DNA of 35,469 bases from CAZWRK01 sp964635875 (GTDB lineage Bacteria > Pseudomonadota > Gammaproteobacteria > Burkholderiales > Aquaspirillaceae): assembly GCA_964635875.1 (NCBI GenBank), contig CAZWRK010000036.1:1-35469 (forward strand), given 5' to 3'. A program made the translations under genes and the position numbers. This document shows, one piece after another, positions 6,562 through 14,782 of this stretch. A model generated the notes under the pieces. The model saw only the letters and a list, made by a program, of their open reading frames with translations, searched no databases and was not told the origin of the DNA. How positions within the stretch are numbered: the first letter of the stretch is position 1; each line of letters starts with the position of its first letter.

Positions 6562-8622
6562 ATGACCTCTCGTAAAATTCTGGTGACTTCCGCTTTGCCC
6601 TATGCAAACGGCTCTATTCATCTTGGCCATATGGTCGAGCACATTCAGACCGATGTTTGGGTGCGTTTTCAAAAAATGCGCGGTCATGCTTGTCACTATG
6701 TGTGCGCCGACGACACCCACGGCACCCCGATTATGTTGGCCGCTGAAAAGCAGGGCATTACGCCTGAAGAAATGATTGGCCGCGTGCATGCCGAGCATTT
6801 GGCCGATTTCACCGGCTTTCATATTGGCTACGACAACTACTACAGCACCAATAGCGAAGAAAACCGTCATTACAGCTACGACATTTATCGCAAGTTGCGC
6901 GACGCCGGCAAAATCGTCAGCCGCACCATTGAGCAATTGTATGACCCCGAAAAAGGCATGTTTCTGCCGGATCGCTTCGTCAAAGGCGAATGCCCAAAAT
7001 GCGCTGCAAAAGATCAATATGGCGATTCTTGTGAAGTCTGTGGCGCGACCTATAGCCCAACCGAACTGAAAAACCCCTATTCGGCGGTGAGTGGCGCGAC
7101 GCCGGTCTTGCGTGAATCCGAACACTTTTTCTTCCGTTTGGGCGACTGTGCCGATTTCTTGAAAAACTGGACCAGCGGCGGGCAGACCTTGGCCGATGGC
7201 CGCACTCAGGCGCATTTGCAAGCCGAATCACTCAATAAAATGAATGAGTGGATCGACGGCGGCCTGCACGACTGGGACATCAGCCGCGACGCACCTTACT
7301 TCGGTTTTGAAATTCCCGACGCACCGGGTAAATATTTTTACGTGTGGCTCGATGCGCCGATTGGCTATATGGCCAGTTTCAAAAACTATTGCGATCGTAC
7401 CGGCCTCGATTTTGATGCCTATTTCAAAAAAGATTCCGATGCCGAGCTGTATCACTTTATCGGTAAAGACATTCTGTATTTCCACGCCTTATTCTGGCCC
7501 GCGACCTTGGAATACAGCGGCTATCGCACCCCGACCGGCGTCTTTGCGCATGGCTTCTTGACCGTTGACGGCCAGAAAATGTCGAAATCGCGCGGCACCT
7601 TTATTACTGCCCGTAGCTATCTCGATTGTGGTTTGAACCCTGAGTGGATGCGCTATTACATTACGGCCAAACTCAATAGCAAAATTGAAGATATCGACCT
7701 CTCACTGAGCGATTTTGTGGCGCGCGTGAATTCCGATTTAGTCGGTAAATTCATCAATATTGCGAGCCGCGCTGCCGGTTTTGTCACCAAACGCTTTGCC
7801 GGTCGCCTTGCGGATTCTGTCAGCGATGTGGCCTTGCTGCAGAAAATTCAGGGCGAGGCAGAGTCGATTGCGATGGGCTTTGAACACCGCGAATATGCGC
7901 GGGCGCTGCGTGATGTCATGGCTTTGGCGGACGAAATTAACCTGTACGTCGATGCGAATAAACCGTGGGAGCTGGCGCGTCAGGAAGGCATGGATGCGCG
8001 TTTGCAAGAAGTGTGCACGGTGCTGATCAATGCATTCCGTTTGCTGACCATTTACCTCAAACCGGTCTTGCCGATGCTGGCGGCGCAAGTCGAAGCGTTC
8101 TTGAATGTCGCGCCGCTGCGCTGGGCTGATGCCGACTCGCTCTTGTTGGCGCACACCATTCAGCCGTATCAACATTTGATGCAGCGCATTGAACCGACAC
8201 TGATCGAAAAACTGGTCGAAGCCAATAAGCAAAGTACGCCTGCACCGGCCGCTGCTGCGCCAACCGTTGCGCTTGAGCCTTTGGCTGAAACCATCACGAT
8301 TGATGATTTTGCTAAGGTCGATTTGCGCGTCGGAAAAGTTTTGGCATGCCAGTTTGTGGAAGGCTCGGACAAGCTGCTGCAATTCACCGTAGATTTGGGC
8401 TTTGAAACCCGCAATATTTTCTCGGGTATTCGCAAAGCCTACGGCGAGCCAGAAGCTTTGGTCGGGCGGCATGTGGTCGTCGTCGCAAACTTGGCCCCGC
8501 GTAAAATGCGCTTTGGCGTGTCGCAGGGCATGATTGTGTGTGCAGCGGGTCGTGATGACGCCGACGGCTTGTTCTTGCTGGATGTGGATGCAGGGGTTCA
8601 TGCTGGGATGCGTATCGGCTAA
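6562..8622 (+). CDS. metG: Methionyl-tRNA synthetase
   Basis: MetG charges tRNA-Met with methionine in the cytoplasm. The protein has 686 residues (E. coli 677). The class I signature HLGH is at 20-23 and KMSKS at 339-343. The zinc knuckle is Cys144/Cys147 (CPKC) and Cys157/Cys160 (CEVC), i.e. the MetG1 type with two CxxC pairs near each other. The C-terminal part from about residue 585 is an EMAP/Trbp111-like tRNA-binding domain (FAKVDLRVGKVLACQFVEGS), linked by an Ala/Pro-rich spacer (TPAPAAAAPTVALEP). ATG 6562 follows AGGAA at 6548-6552 and gives the family N-terminus MTSRKILVTSALPYANGSIH; the in-frame ATG at 6475 adds 29 unrelated residues. Confidence 0.97.
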   Translation: MTSRKILVTSALPYANGSIHLGHMVEHIQTDVWVRFQKMRGHACHYVCADDTHGTPIMLAAEKQGITPEEMIGRVHAEHLADFTGFHIGYDNYYSTNSEENRHYSYDIYRKLRDAGKIVSRTIEQLYDPEKGMFLPDRFVKGECPKCAAKDQYGDSCEVCGATYSPTELKNPYSAVSGATPVLRESEHFFFRLGDCADFLKNWTSGGQTLADGRTQAHLQAESLNKMNEWIDGGLHDWDISRDAPYFGFEIPDAPGKYFYVWLDAPIGYMASFKNYCDRTGLDFDAYFKKDSDAELYHFIGKDILYFHALFWPATLEYSGYRTPTGVFAHGFLTVDGQKMSKSRGTFITARSYLDCGLNPEWMRYYITAKLNSKIEDIDLSLSDFVARVNSDLVGKFINIASRAAGFVTKRFAGRLADSVSDVALLQKIQGEAESIAMGFEHREYARALRDVMALADEINLYVDANKPWELARQEGMDARLQEVCTVLINAFRLLTIYLKPVLPMLAAQVEAFLNVAPLRWADADSLLLAHTIQPYQHLMQRIEPTLIEKLVEANKQSTPAPAAAAPTVALEPLAETITIDDFAKVDLRVGKVLACQFVEGSDKLLQFTVDLGFETRNIFSGIRKAYGEPEALVGRHVVVVANLAPRKMRFGVSQGMIVCAAGRDDADGLFLLDVDAGVHAGMRIG

Positions 8623-8642
8623 TCGTCCGAGAGCGGTCGCTT

Positions 8643-8672
8643 AAAAAGCGCGGTGTATTTTCCGCGCTTTTT
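8643..8672 (+). terminator. Rho-independent terminator after metG
   Basis: AAAAAGCGCGG (8643-8653) and CCGCGCTTTTT (8662-8672) form an 11-bp stem with an 8-nt loop. The A/T-flanked GC core ends in a T run, so it should terminate metG. Confidence 0.88.
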
Positions 8673-8705
8673 CATTGTAGATTACAGTGATTTAACGGGA
8701 GATTG

Positions 8706-8993
8706 ATGAAGATGGGTAGTCGGTTGCTACGGGTATTCGGTAAGGTACAAGGGGTCTATTACCGAGATACCGCCGTGTCAAAAGCCCTAGAAATGGGCGT
8801 GAATGGATGGGTGCGTAACCGGACCGATGGGACGGTGGAAGCGCTGGTGGTGGGCGATGATGACCGTGTGAACTTGTTTATTGCATGGGCAAAAATTGGC
8901 CCCGTCGATGCGCGCGTTGAGCGGGTCGAAGTGCTGGAAACGCAGGTGCCAGAAGCATCGCACCAACAGTTTGTGCGTTTGCCGACCGCGTAA
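8706..8993 (+). CDS. acyP: Acylphosphatase
   Basis: A 95-residue acylphosphatase, which hydrolyses carboxyl-phosphate bonds such as acetyl phosphate. Both family signatures are present: GKVQGVYYRDT, with the phosphate-binding loop and catalytic Arg, and GWVRNRTDGTVEALVVGD, with the catalytic Asn. Three starts are possible: TTG 8703, ATG 8706 and ATG 8712. GGGAGA at 8697-8702 is rather close to 8706 and better spaced for 8712, so the true start may be two codons later. The gene is boxed by terminators on both sides, so it is probably monocistronic. The physiological substrate in bacteria is not settled. Confidence 0.92.
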   Translation: MKMGSRLLRVFGKVQGVYYRDTAVSKALEMGVNGWVRNRTDGTVEALVVGDDDRVNLFIAWAKIGPVDARVERVEVLETQVPEASHQQFVRLPTA

Positions 8994-9015
8994 TTTTCGG
9001 TGTGTTGATGACATC

Positions 9016-9048
9016 AAAAAGCCCTCAGCAGACGCCGAGGGCTTTTTT
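9016..9048. terminator. Bidirectional terminator between acyP and gcvP
   Basis: GCCCTC (9021-9026) pairs with GAGGGC (9037-9042), flanked by AAAAA at 9016-9020 and TTTTTT at 9043-9048. The A and T flanks extend the stem and give a T run on either strand, so it can serve both convergent genes. Confidence 0.87.
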
Positions 9049-9068
9049 GTGGGTGAAGATCGTCGGGA

Positions 9069-11927
9069 TTATTCGTAAAGCTCAGTGCTTGGGCAGCTGC
9101 ACACTAAGTTACGGTCACCGTAGACATCATCAATCCGATTCACGCTCGGCCAGAATTTGTTATCGAACACATACGGCAGCGGGAACAAGGCTTCTTCGCG
9201 GCTGTAAGGACGATCCCAATCGCAGGCGATATCGGCTTTGCTGTGCGGCGCGTGTTTCAGCGGGTTGTTCTCCGCAGGCCATTCACCGGCTTCAACTTTG
9301 GCGACTTCTTGGCGAATCGACACCATCGCCGCAATAAAGCGATCGAGTTCGTCTTTGGCTTCGGATTCGGTCGGCTCGATCATCAGCGTACCGGCCACAG
9401 GGAAGCTCATGGTCGGGGCGTGGAAACCGTAATCCATCAAACGCTTGGCAATATCGACTTCGGTGATGCCCGACGCGGCTTTGAGTGGGCGCAAATCAAT
9501 AATGCACTCATGCGCGACGCGACCATTTTTGCCGGTATAGAGCACCGGATAATGTTGGCCGAGGTGATGCGCAACATAGTTGGCGTTCAGCAAGGCGATT
9601 TCGGTCGCGTGCTTCATGCCGCTGTTGCCCATCATCGTGATGTACATCCACGAAATCGGCAGAATCGACGCCGAGCCGAAGGCCGCTGCCGAAACCGCGC
9701 TTTGACCTTCTGAACCGTTGGCAATCGGTGTCACGGCGTGGTTGGCCATAAACGGTGCAAGGTGTGCCGCCAAGCCAATCGGACCCATGCCCGGACCGCC
9801 GCCGCCATGCGGAATGCAGAAGGTTTTGTGCAGGTTCATGTGCGAAACATCCGCGCCAATATCGGCCGGACGGGTCAGGCCAACTTGGGCATTCAGGTTT
9901 GCACCATCCATATACACTTGGCCGCCGTGGGCATGGATTTCTGCACAAATTTCTTTGATCGACTCTTCAAATACGCCGTGGGTTGACGGGTAGGTGATCA
10001 TCAATGCGGCCAGCTCTTGGCTGTGGGCTTCGGCCTTGGCTTTGAGGTCGGCAACATCGACGTTGCCATTGTCGTCGCAAGCCACCACAACCACTTTCAT
10101 GCCCATCATTTGGGCGGTTGCGGGGTTGGTGCCGTGTGCCGAGCGCGGGATCAGGCAGATATCACGCTGGGTATCGCCACGTGCATCGTGGTAGCGGCGG
10201 ATCGCGAGCAGGCCCGCGTATTCGCCTTGTGCGCCGGAGTTTGGCTGCATACAAATCGCGTCAAAGCCGGTAATCGCTTTGAGCTGTTCGGCGAGTCCGT
10301 TGACCAGATCCAGATAGCCTTGGGTTTGATTGGCCGGTGCAAAAGGATGCATTTCACCGAATTCGCGCCATGTGATCGGGATCATTTCGCTGGTGGCGTT
10401 GAGCTTCATGGTGCAAGAGCCCAAAGAAATCATCGAGTGATTCAGCGCCAAATCGCGGTTTTCCAAACGCTTCAGGTAGCGCAGCATTTGGTGTTCGGTG
10501 TGGTGGGTGTTGAATACTGGGTGGCTCAAGATGGCACTGGTTCGTTGCAATTCGGCCGGAATTGCGTCGGCTGCGGCGCTATCGAGGGCATCAATATCGG
10601 CAGCTTGGCCGGTAAAGATTTCGATCAGGCGAGCGAGGTCGGCGCGGGTCGCGGCTTCGTGGAAGGCCACACCAAGAACACCATTGCCCGCTTGGCGAAG
10701 ATTGAAACCTGCAGCCAACGCGGCTTCATAAACACGGGTCGCTTCGTCGCCCAGCTGGACTTGAACGGTGTCGAAGAACTGTTCGAAGGCGAGTGCGATG
10801 CCGTGGGTTTTCAAGGCATGGGCGAAAATTGCAGCCATACGATGGATGCGTTGCGCAATGCGCTTCAGACCTTCGGGACCGTGATAAACCACGTACATGC
10901 CCGCGATATTGGCCAGCAAGACTTGCGAGGTGCAGATGTTGGAGTTGGCTTTTTCGCGGCGAATATGTTGCTCGCGGGTTTGCAGCGCCATACGCAAGGC
11001 CATTTTGCCGCGTGCATCGACCGAAACACCGATGATGCGGCCCGGTGCGGCGCGTTTCATGTCGTCTTTGAAGGCGAAGAATGCGGCGTGTGGGCCACCA
11101 AAGCCCATCGGCACACCAAACCGTTGCGTCGAACCGACGGCAACATCGGCACCGAGTTCGGCAGGCGATTTCATTGCAACCAGCGCCATGATATCGGCAG
11201 CGACGATGGCAACGGCACCCTTGGCTTTCGCGGCTTGGATGGCGGCACTGAGGTCGATGACTTGACCACATTCGCCCGGATATTGGAACAACACGCCAAA
11301 ATGCTCGGCTTCGGCGGCGGCATCGGGATGACCAATCACCAGCTCGAATTCAAAGTGTTTCGCGCGTGTTTTCAACACATCAAGAGTTTGCGGCAGGATG
11401 CGTTGGTCGACAAAGAAAGTGTTGCTCTTCACTTTGGACACGCGACGCGCCATGGCCATGGCTTCGGCGGCGGCAGTGGCTTCATCTAGCAGCGACGCAT
11501 TGGCGAGTTCGAGGCCGGTCAGGTCGATGATCATTTGCTGATAGTTCAGCAGCGCTTCGAGGCGACCTTGGGCGATTTCGGCTTGGTATGGGGTGTACGC
11601 GGTGTACCAGCCCGGGTTTTCCAGCACGTTGCGCAGGATGACAGTCGGGGTCAGCGTGGGGTAGTAGCCCATGCCGATGAAAGAGTTTTGAATGATATTT
11701 TTGCTGGCAATGGCTTTGAGTTGCGCCAGTGCTTCGGCTTCTGTGACCGGCGCCGGCAGGTCGAGCGCACGGTTGAGGCGAATATTGTCAGGAATCGTTT
11801 GGGCGACGAGTTCGTCTAGGGTCTTTGCGCCAATTTCGGCCAGCATCGCTTGTTGTTCGCTGCTGTTGGGGCCGATGTGGCGGGCGATAAATTCTGAGTG
11901 ATTTTCGAGAACGGATAGGGCTGTCAT
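9069..11927 (-). CDS. gcvP: Glycine dehydrogenase (aminomethyl-transferring), P protein of the glycine cleavage system
   Basis: GcvP is the PLP enzyme that decarboxylates glycine and passes the aminomethyl group to the lipoyl arm of GcvH. The protein has 952 residues (E. coli 957), a single-chain type with both homologous halves. The PLP lysine is Lys701 in NLHKTFCIPHGGGGPGMGP. The N-terminus SEFIARHIGPNSSEQQAML and internal GSCTMKLN, NSGAQGEYAGL and SAHGTNPA are family hallmarks. The start is set at ATG 11927, where the protein aligns with the family; an in-frame ATG two codons earlier (11933) and a longer extension to 11990 are unlikely. It is the last gene of the gcvT-gcvH-gcvP operon and ends at a bidirectional terminator. 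Confidence 0.97.
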   Translation of the reverse strand: MTALSVLENHSEFIARHIGPNSSEQQAMLAEIGAKTLDELVAQTIPDNIRLNRALDLPAPVTEAEALAQLKAIASKNIIQNSFIGMGYYPTLTPTVILRNVLENPGWYTAYTPYQAEIAQGRLEALLNYQQMIIDLTGLELANASLLDEATAAAEAMAMARRVSKVKSNTFFVDQRILPQTLDVLKTRAKHFEFELVIGHPDAAAEAEHFGVLFQYPGECGQVIDLSAAIQAAKAKGAVAIVAADIMALVAMKSPAELGADVAVGSTQRFGVPMGFGGPHAAFFAFKDDMKRAAPGRIIGVSVDARGKMALRMALQTREQHIRREKANSNICTSQVLLANIAGMYVVYHGPEGLKRIAQRIHRMAAIFAHALKTHGIALAFEQFFDTVQVQLGDEATRVYEAALAAGFNLRQAGNGVLGVAFHEAATRADLARLIEIFTGQAADIDALDSAAADAIPAELQRTSAILSHPVFNTHHTEHQMLRYLKRLENRDLALNHSMISLGSCTMKLNATSEMIPITWREFGEMHPFAPANQTQGYLDLVNGLAEQLKAITGFDAICMQPNSGAQGEYAGLLAIRRYHDARGDTQRDICLIPRSAHGTNPATAQMMGMKVVVVACDDNGNVDVADLKAKAEAHSQELAALMITYPSTHGVFEESIKEICAEIHAHGGQVYMDGANLNAQVGLTRPADIGADVSHMNLHKTFCIPHGGGGPGMGPIGLAAHLAPFMANHAVTPIANGSEGQSAVSAAAFGSASILPISWMYITMMGNSGMKHATEIALLNANYVAHHLGQHYPVLYTGKNGRVAHECIIDLRPLKAASGITEVDIAKRLMDYGFHAPTMSFPVAGTLMIEPTESEAKDELDRFIAAMVSIRQEVAKVEAGEWPAENNPLKHAPHSKADIACDWDRPYSREEALFPLPYVFDNKFWPSVNRIDDVYGDRNLVCSCPSTELYE

Positions 11928-11952
11928 GATCATTCCGGGAACAGAAAGCACA

Positions 11953-11972
11953 GACCCCGGAAAACCGGGGTC
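11953..11972 (-). other. Intercistronic hairpin between gcvH and gcvP
   Basis: GACCCCGG (11953-11960) and CCGGGGTC (11965-11972) form a perfect 8-bp stem with a 4-nt loop, 26 bp upstream of the gcvP start. There is no T run on the minus strand. It may protect upstream gcvH mRNA or attenuate expression of gcvP; this is inference. Confidence 0.5.
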
Positions 11973-12003
11973 AAAAGGCGGGCGAAGCATTCACCCAACA
12001 GGA

Positions 12004-12387
12004 TTAGGCACCAATTTCGCTGGCGTAAGCCGTGGCATCCAACAAGGTGTCCAGATCGGCAACATTTTTAAGTTGCAGTTTGAAGAACCATGCGCCGTAA
12101 GGGTCGTTATTGACGACGTCGGGTGCGCCTTCGAGGTCGGTGTTAATTTCGACGACTTCGCCATCCAGCGGGCTGTAAATGTCGCTGGCTGCTTTGACCG
12201 ATTCCACAACACCGGTGGCTTCACCTGCACCGAGGGTTTTGCCAATGGCCGGTAATTCAATGTAAACGATGTCGCCAAGCAATTCTTGGGCGTGGTCGGT
12301 GATGCCGATGGTGACTAGGCCATTGCCTTCATGGCGAATCCATTCGTGGCTGGCAACGTATTTGAGTTCTGCGGGAATCTGGCTCAT
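12004..12387 (-). CDS. gcvH: Glycine cleavage system H protein
   Basis: GcvH is the lipoyl carrier that shuttles the aminomethyl intermediate between P, T and L proteins. The protein is 127 residues, the usual length. The lipoylated lysine is Lys65 in VVESVKAASDIYSPLDGEV, and the N-terminal SHEWIRHEGNGLVTIGITDH is typical. GGAG at 12396-12399 precedes ATG 12387. It lies between gcvT and gcvP in the same orientation, with a GC hairpin in each flanking gap. The lipoamide dehydrogenase (L protein) gene is not in this window. Confidence 0.97.
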   Translation of the reverse strand: MSQIPAELKYVASHEWIRHEGNGLVTIGITDHAQELLGDIVYIELPAIGKTLGAGEATGVVESVKAASDIYSPLDGEVVEINTDLEGAPDVVNNDPYGAWFFKLQLKNVADLDTLLDATAYASEIGA

Positions 12388-12447
12388 GGGGATTTCTCCA
12401 TTACAAACGGGCCCGTGATGGGCTCCGTGGTTTCTCGAAAAGGGAAT

Positions 12448-12465
12448 CGGGCGGCATTCCGCCCG
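12448..12465 (-). other. Intercistronic hairpin between gcvT and gcvH
   Basis: CGGGCGG (12448-12454) and CCGCCCG (12459-12465) form a perfect 7-bp stem with loop CATT, 13 bp after the gcvT stop. There is no T run on the minus strand, so it is a candidate mRNA stability or partial attenuation element rather than a full terminator. Confidence 0.45.
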
Positions 12466-12477
12466 GAATCGGAATGC

Positions 12478-13569
12478 TTACTCGAATGCTTTTTGACCGT
12501 TTTTGACCATTGGCAGCTTGACCACCCGCGCTGGAACGCGTTGTCCTCGAACTTCAACATATACCGTTTCGCCGGTGGCTGCTGGAACACGCGCCATGGC
12601 AATCGGGAGTTTGAGGGTCGGGGAGTGGGTGCCGCTGGTAATGATACCTTCTCCGGCATCGCTGTGTGTTGTCATGCCTTCACGCGGGATGCCGCGCCCT
12701 TCGAGGATCAGACCAACACGCTTCATGGCGACACCCGCGGCTTTTTCTGCAGTGAGCGCAGCGCGACCGATAAAGTCACGGTCGGCGGGTTCCCATGCGA
12801 TGGTCCAACCCATGCCAGCTTGAAGGGGGGACACGGTTTCGTTCATGTCGTGGCCGTAGAGGTTCATGCCGGCTTCAAGGCGTAAGGTGTCACGGGCGGC
12901 GAGGCCTGCTGGCGCGACGCCCACGGCGACCAGTGCGCGTACAAACGCTTCGGCTTCGGCGGCGGGGATCATAATTTCTAGGCCGTCTTCGCCAGTGTAG
13001 CCGGTGCGTGCGATAAACCAGTCGGCAAAGGGCATGCCTTGGAAGACTTGCAGGGCGCGGATGCCGTCAGCCCATTCGGTTTTGACCTGACAGACGCGGT
13101 CGATGGCGTTGGGGCCTTGGACGGCCACCATAGCGAGATCATCGCGCACATTCAGGGCGACGTCGTAGCCTTTGGCTTGTTGGTGCATCCATGCGAGATC
13201 TTTGTCGCGGGTCGCGGCGTTGACGACCATGCGATAGCCGTCTTCGGCCAAATACACAATCAAATCGTCAATAACACCGCCTTGTTCGTTGAGCATGCCG
13301 GAGTAAAGTGCCTTGCCGACGAAGCCGAGGCGGGCCACGTCATTGGCGAGGAGATGACGGAGCCATTTTTGGGTGTCCGCGCCGGTGAGATCGACAACAG
13401 TCATGTGCGATACGTCGAAAAAGCCCGCGTCGGTGCGAACGGCTTCGTGTTCTTTGAGCTGTGATCCGTAATGAATAGGCATGTCCCAGCCCGCAAATTC
13501 GACCATTTTGGCTCCGAGTTCGCGGTGAAGGGCATTGAGGGCGGTTTGTTTGATTGCGGCGGTGGTCAT
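12478..13569 (-). CDS. gcvT: Aminomethyltransferase, T protein of the glycine cleavage system
   Basis: GcvT releases ammonia from the aminomethyl-lipoyl group on GcvH and passes the one-carbon unit to tetrahydrofolate. The protein has 363 residues (E. coli 364). Family motifs: GAKMVEFAGWDMPIHYGS near the N-terminus, DVSHMTVVDLTG, RTGYTGEDGLEIM and GRGIPREGM. The start ATG 13569 has AAGGA about ten bases upstream. The reading frame is open far upstream (to 13809), but that part is the glycine riboswitch and would give an unrelated, charge-rich extension, so it is excluded. First gene of the operon, under riboswitch control. Confidence 0.97.
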   Translation of the reverse strand: MTTAAIKQTALNALHRELGAKMVEFAGWDMPIHYGSQLKEHEAVRTDAGFFDVSHMTVVDLTGADTQKWLRHLLANDVARLGFVGKALYSGMLNEQGGVIDDLIVYLAEDGYRMVVNAATRDKDLAWMHQQAKGYDVALNVRDDLAMVAVQGPNAIDRVCQVKTEWADGIRALQVFQGMPFADWFIARTGYTGEDGLEIMIPAAEAEAFVRALVAVGVAPAGLAARDTLRLEAGMNLYGHDMNETVSPLQAGMGWTIAWEPADRDFIGRAALTAEKAAGVAMKRVGLILEGRGIPREGMTTHSDAGEGIITSGTHSPTLKLPIAMARVPAATGETVYVEVRGQRVPARVVKLPMVKNGQKAFE

Positions 13570-13604
13570 GTGGGCATCCTTCAGGTGGGTTGAACCTGTC
13601 AAAT

Positions 13605-13822
13605 GCACCCCTCTGTCCTTTGCACCTGAGATTTTCCGGCGAATAGCCGTTAGCCCCTTCGGTGTGCGCGTTGCGCCGCTCTCCAGAGTGTCGGACGGAA
13701 GTCGTCCCACGAAATGGACACTGTCCATCTTGCCGCCGTGCAGTCCTTGGTACCTGAGCGATTGCGGGGTGCGCTTGCGCCTTCGGTGGTGGTGAGAAGC
13801 CTCACTCACTCTCTCCTGCAGA
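13605..13822 (-). promoter_or_regulatory. Tandem glycine riboswitch (gcvT motif)
   Basis: The gcvT leader on the minus strand contains two glycine aptamers in series. Aptamer 1 (about 13738-13820) begins with AGGAGAG, has ACCACCACCGAAGG in its core and ends with CTCAGGTACCAAGGACTG. Aptamer 2 (about 13609-13691) has CTGGAGAGCGG, CACACCGAAGGGGC and CTCAGGTGCAAAGGACAGAG. GGAGAG, CCGAAGG and CAGGTNCNAAGGACNG are the conserved blocks of the class. After aptamer 2, a small hairpin (CAGGT and ACCTG around a 7-nt loop) sits just before the ribosome site AAGGA, with no terminator visible. This suggests control of translation start, with glycine turning the operon on. Confidence 0.95.
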
Positions 13823-13832
13823 GGTCGGGCGG

Positions 13833-13862
13833 ATTATCGGGGGAATCGGCGGTGAATGGCAA
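13833..13862 (-). promoter_or_regulatory. Sigma70-like promoter of the gcvTHP operon
   Basis: On the minus strand TTGCCA (13857-13862) and GATAAT (13833-13838) are separated by 18 bp. Transcription would begin around 13826, just before the first riboswitch aptamer, which is where a promoter is needed. Confidence 0.6.
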
Positions 13863-13868
13863 GCTGAA

Positions 13869-14777
13869 TCAGCTGCTTAACCTGACTGGGGTAGGTTGTA
13901 CGCGGGGCATTTTCCAGTTTTGAAGCGCCCATTGCCATAATTCAGGGAGTGTTTCGCATTCGCGGGGTGGCGCGTGATTGAGTCGTGTGAGGGCGGTGCG
14001 TAAGGCTTGGGCGGCGTTGGTGGCATCTATTGCGGGGGCGAGTGTTTGTTTGGAGAGTTTTTCGCCCGCGGCGTTGACCAAAATAGGCAGGTGAGTGTAG
14101 TGCGGGGTAGGGTAGTGCAGCGCTTGTTGTAGTGCAATTTGTCGGGGTGTGGAAATGAGTAAATCTGCGCCGCGCACAATATGCGTGATGCCTTGCGCTG
14201 CATCATCGACAACAACGGCAAGTTGGTAGGCCCAAAGGCCATCGGCACGTTTGAGCACAAAATCGCCAATGCTTTGATTGAGATCTTGCGTGTAATGGCC
14301 TTGTACGGCGTCATGAAGGCAGATGGGCGGTGCTCCGTCGTCAAGCCGGAAGCGCCATGCATAGGTCTCGCGGGTTTTTTGGAGCCCGTTGCGGCATTGG
14401 CCATGGTAGATAAAACCGTCGACGCCGCGTTGGCCGTAGAGGCTAAGCGCTTTGCGGGTGCAGCTGCATGGATAGGCACGTTGTGTGCTAACGAGCTGCT
14501 CTAATGCTTGAGTGTAATGTTCATGGCGTAGGCTTTGCCATGCGATTTCTCTATCCCATTCGAAGCCAAAGGCTTCTAGGGTGTGCAAGATGCTTTGGGC
14601 TGCGCCTGCAATTTCACGAGGGGGGTCGAGGTCTTCAATGCGCAGCAGCCATTCGCCTTGATGGGATTTGGCCTCGAGATAGCTGCCGACTGCGGTCATG
14701 AGTGAGCCTGCATGTAAGTGCCCAGTTGGACTGGGGGCAAAGCGTCCTCGGTAGTGAGGTTGGGGGGCGTCAATCAT
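13869..14777 (-). CDS. gluQ: Glutamyl-Q tRNA(Asp) synthetase
   Basis: GluQ attaches glutamate to the queuosine base at the wobble position of tRNA-Asp. It is a 302-residue paralogue of GluRS lacking the anticodon-binding domain, which fits the length. The N-terminus YRGRFAPSPTGHLHAGSL carries the HIGH-like HLHAG. Zinc ligands are in YPCSCTRKA and YHGQC, and the second signature is KLSKQ in GEKLSKQTLAP. ATG 14777 follows the histidine kinase stop by five bases and places the RGRFAPSPTG block normally; the alternative start at 14804 would overlap the kinase. No clear ribosome site is visible, so translation coupled to the upstream kinase gene is plausible. Confidence 0.94.
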   Translation of the reverse strand: MIDAPQPHYRGRFAPSPTGHLHAGSLMTAVGSYLEAKSHQGEWLLRIEDLDPPREIAGAAQSILHTLEAFGFEWDREIAWQSLRHEHYTQALEQLVSTQRAYPCSCTRKALSLYGQRGVDGFIYHGQCRNGLQKTRETYAWRFRLDDGAPPICLHDAVQGHYTQDLNQSIGDFVLKRADGLWAYQLAVVVDDAAQGITHIVRGADLLISTPRQIALQQALHYPTPHYTHLPILVNAAGEKLSKQTLAPAIDATNAAQALRTALTRLNHAPPRECETLPELWQWALQNWKMPRVQPTPVRLSS

Positions 14778-14782
14778 GGCGG

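Noticed and set aside
7738..8601. A 287-codon open frame on the minus strand
   Set aside because: Antisense to metG over its C-terminal half; composition-driven shadow with no ribosome site or family resemblance.
10017..11489. A 490-codon open frame on the plus strand
   Set aside because: It lies wholly antisense to gcvP, a strongly conserved gene with clear motifs; its translation has no recognisable domain and arises from the codon bias of gcvP.
13570..13809. An 80-codon N-terminal extension of gcvT
   Set aside because: The DNA is the tandem glycine riboswitch; the translated extension is unlike any GcvT, and ATG 13569 has a good ribosome site.
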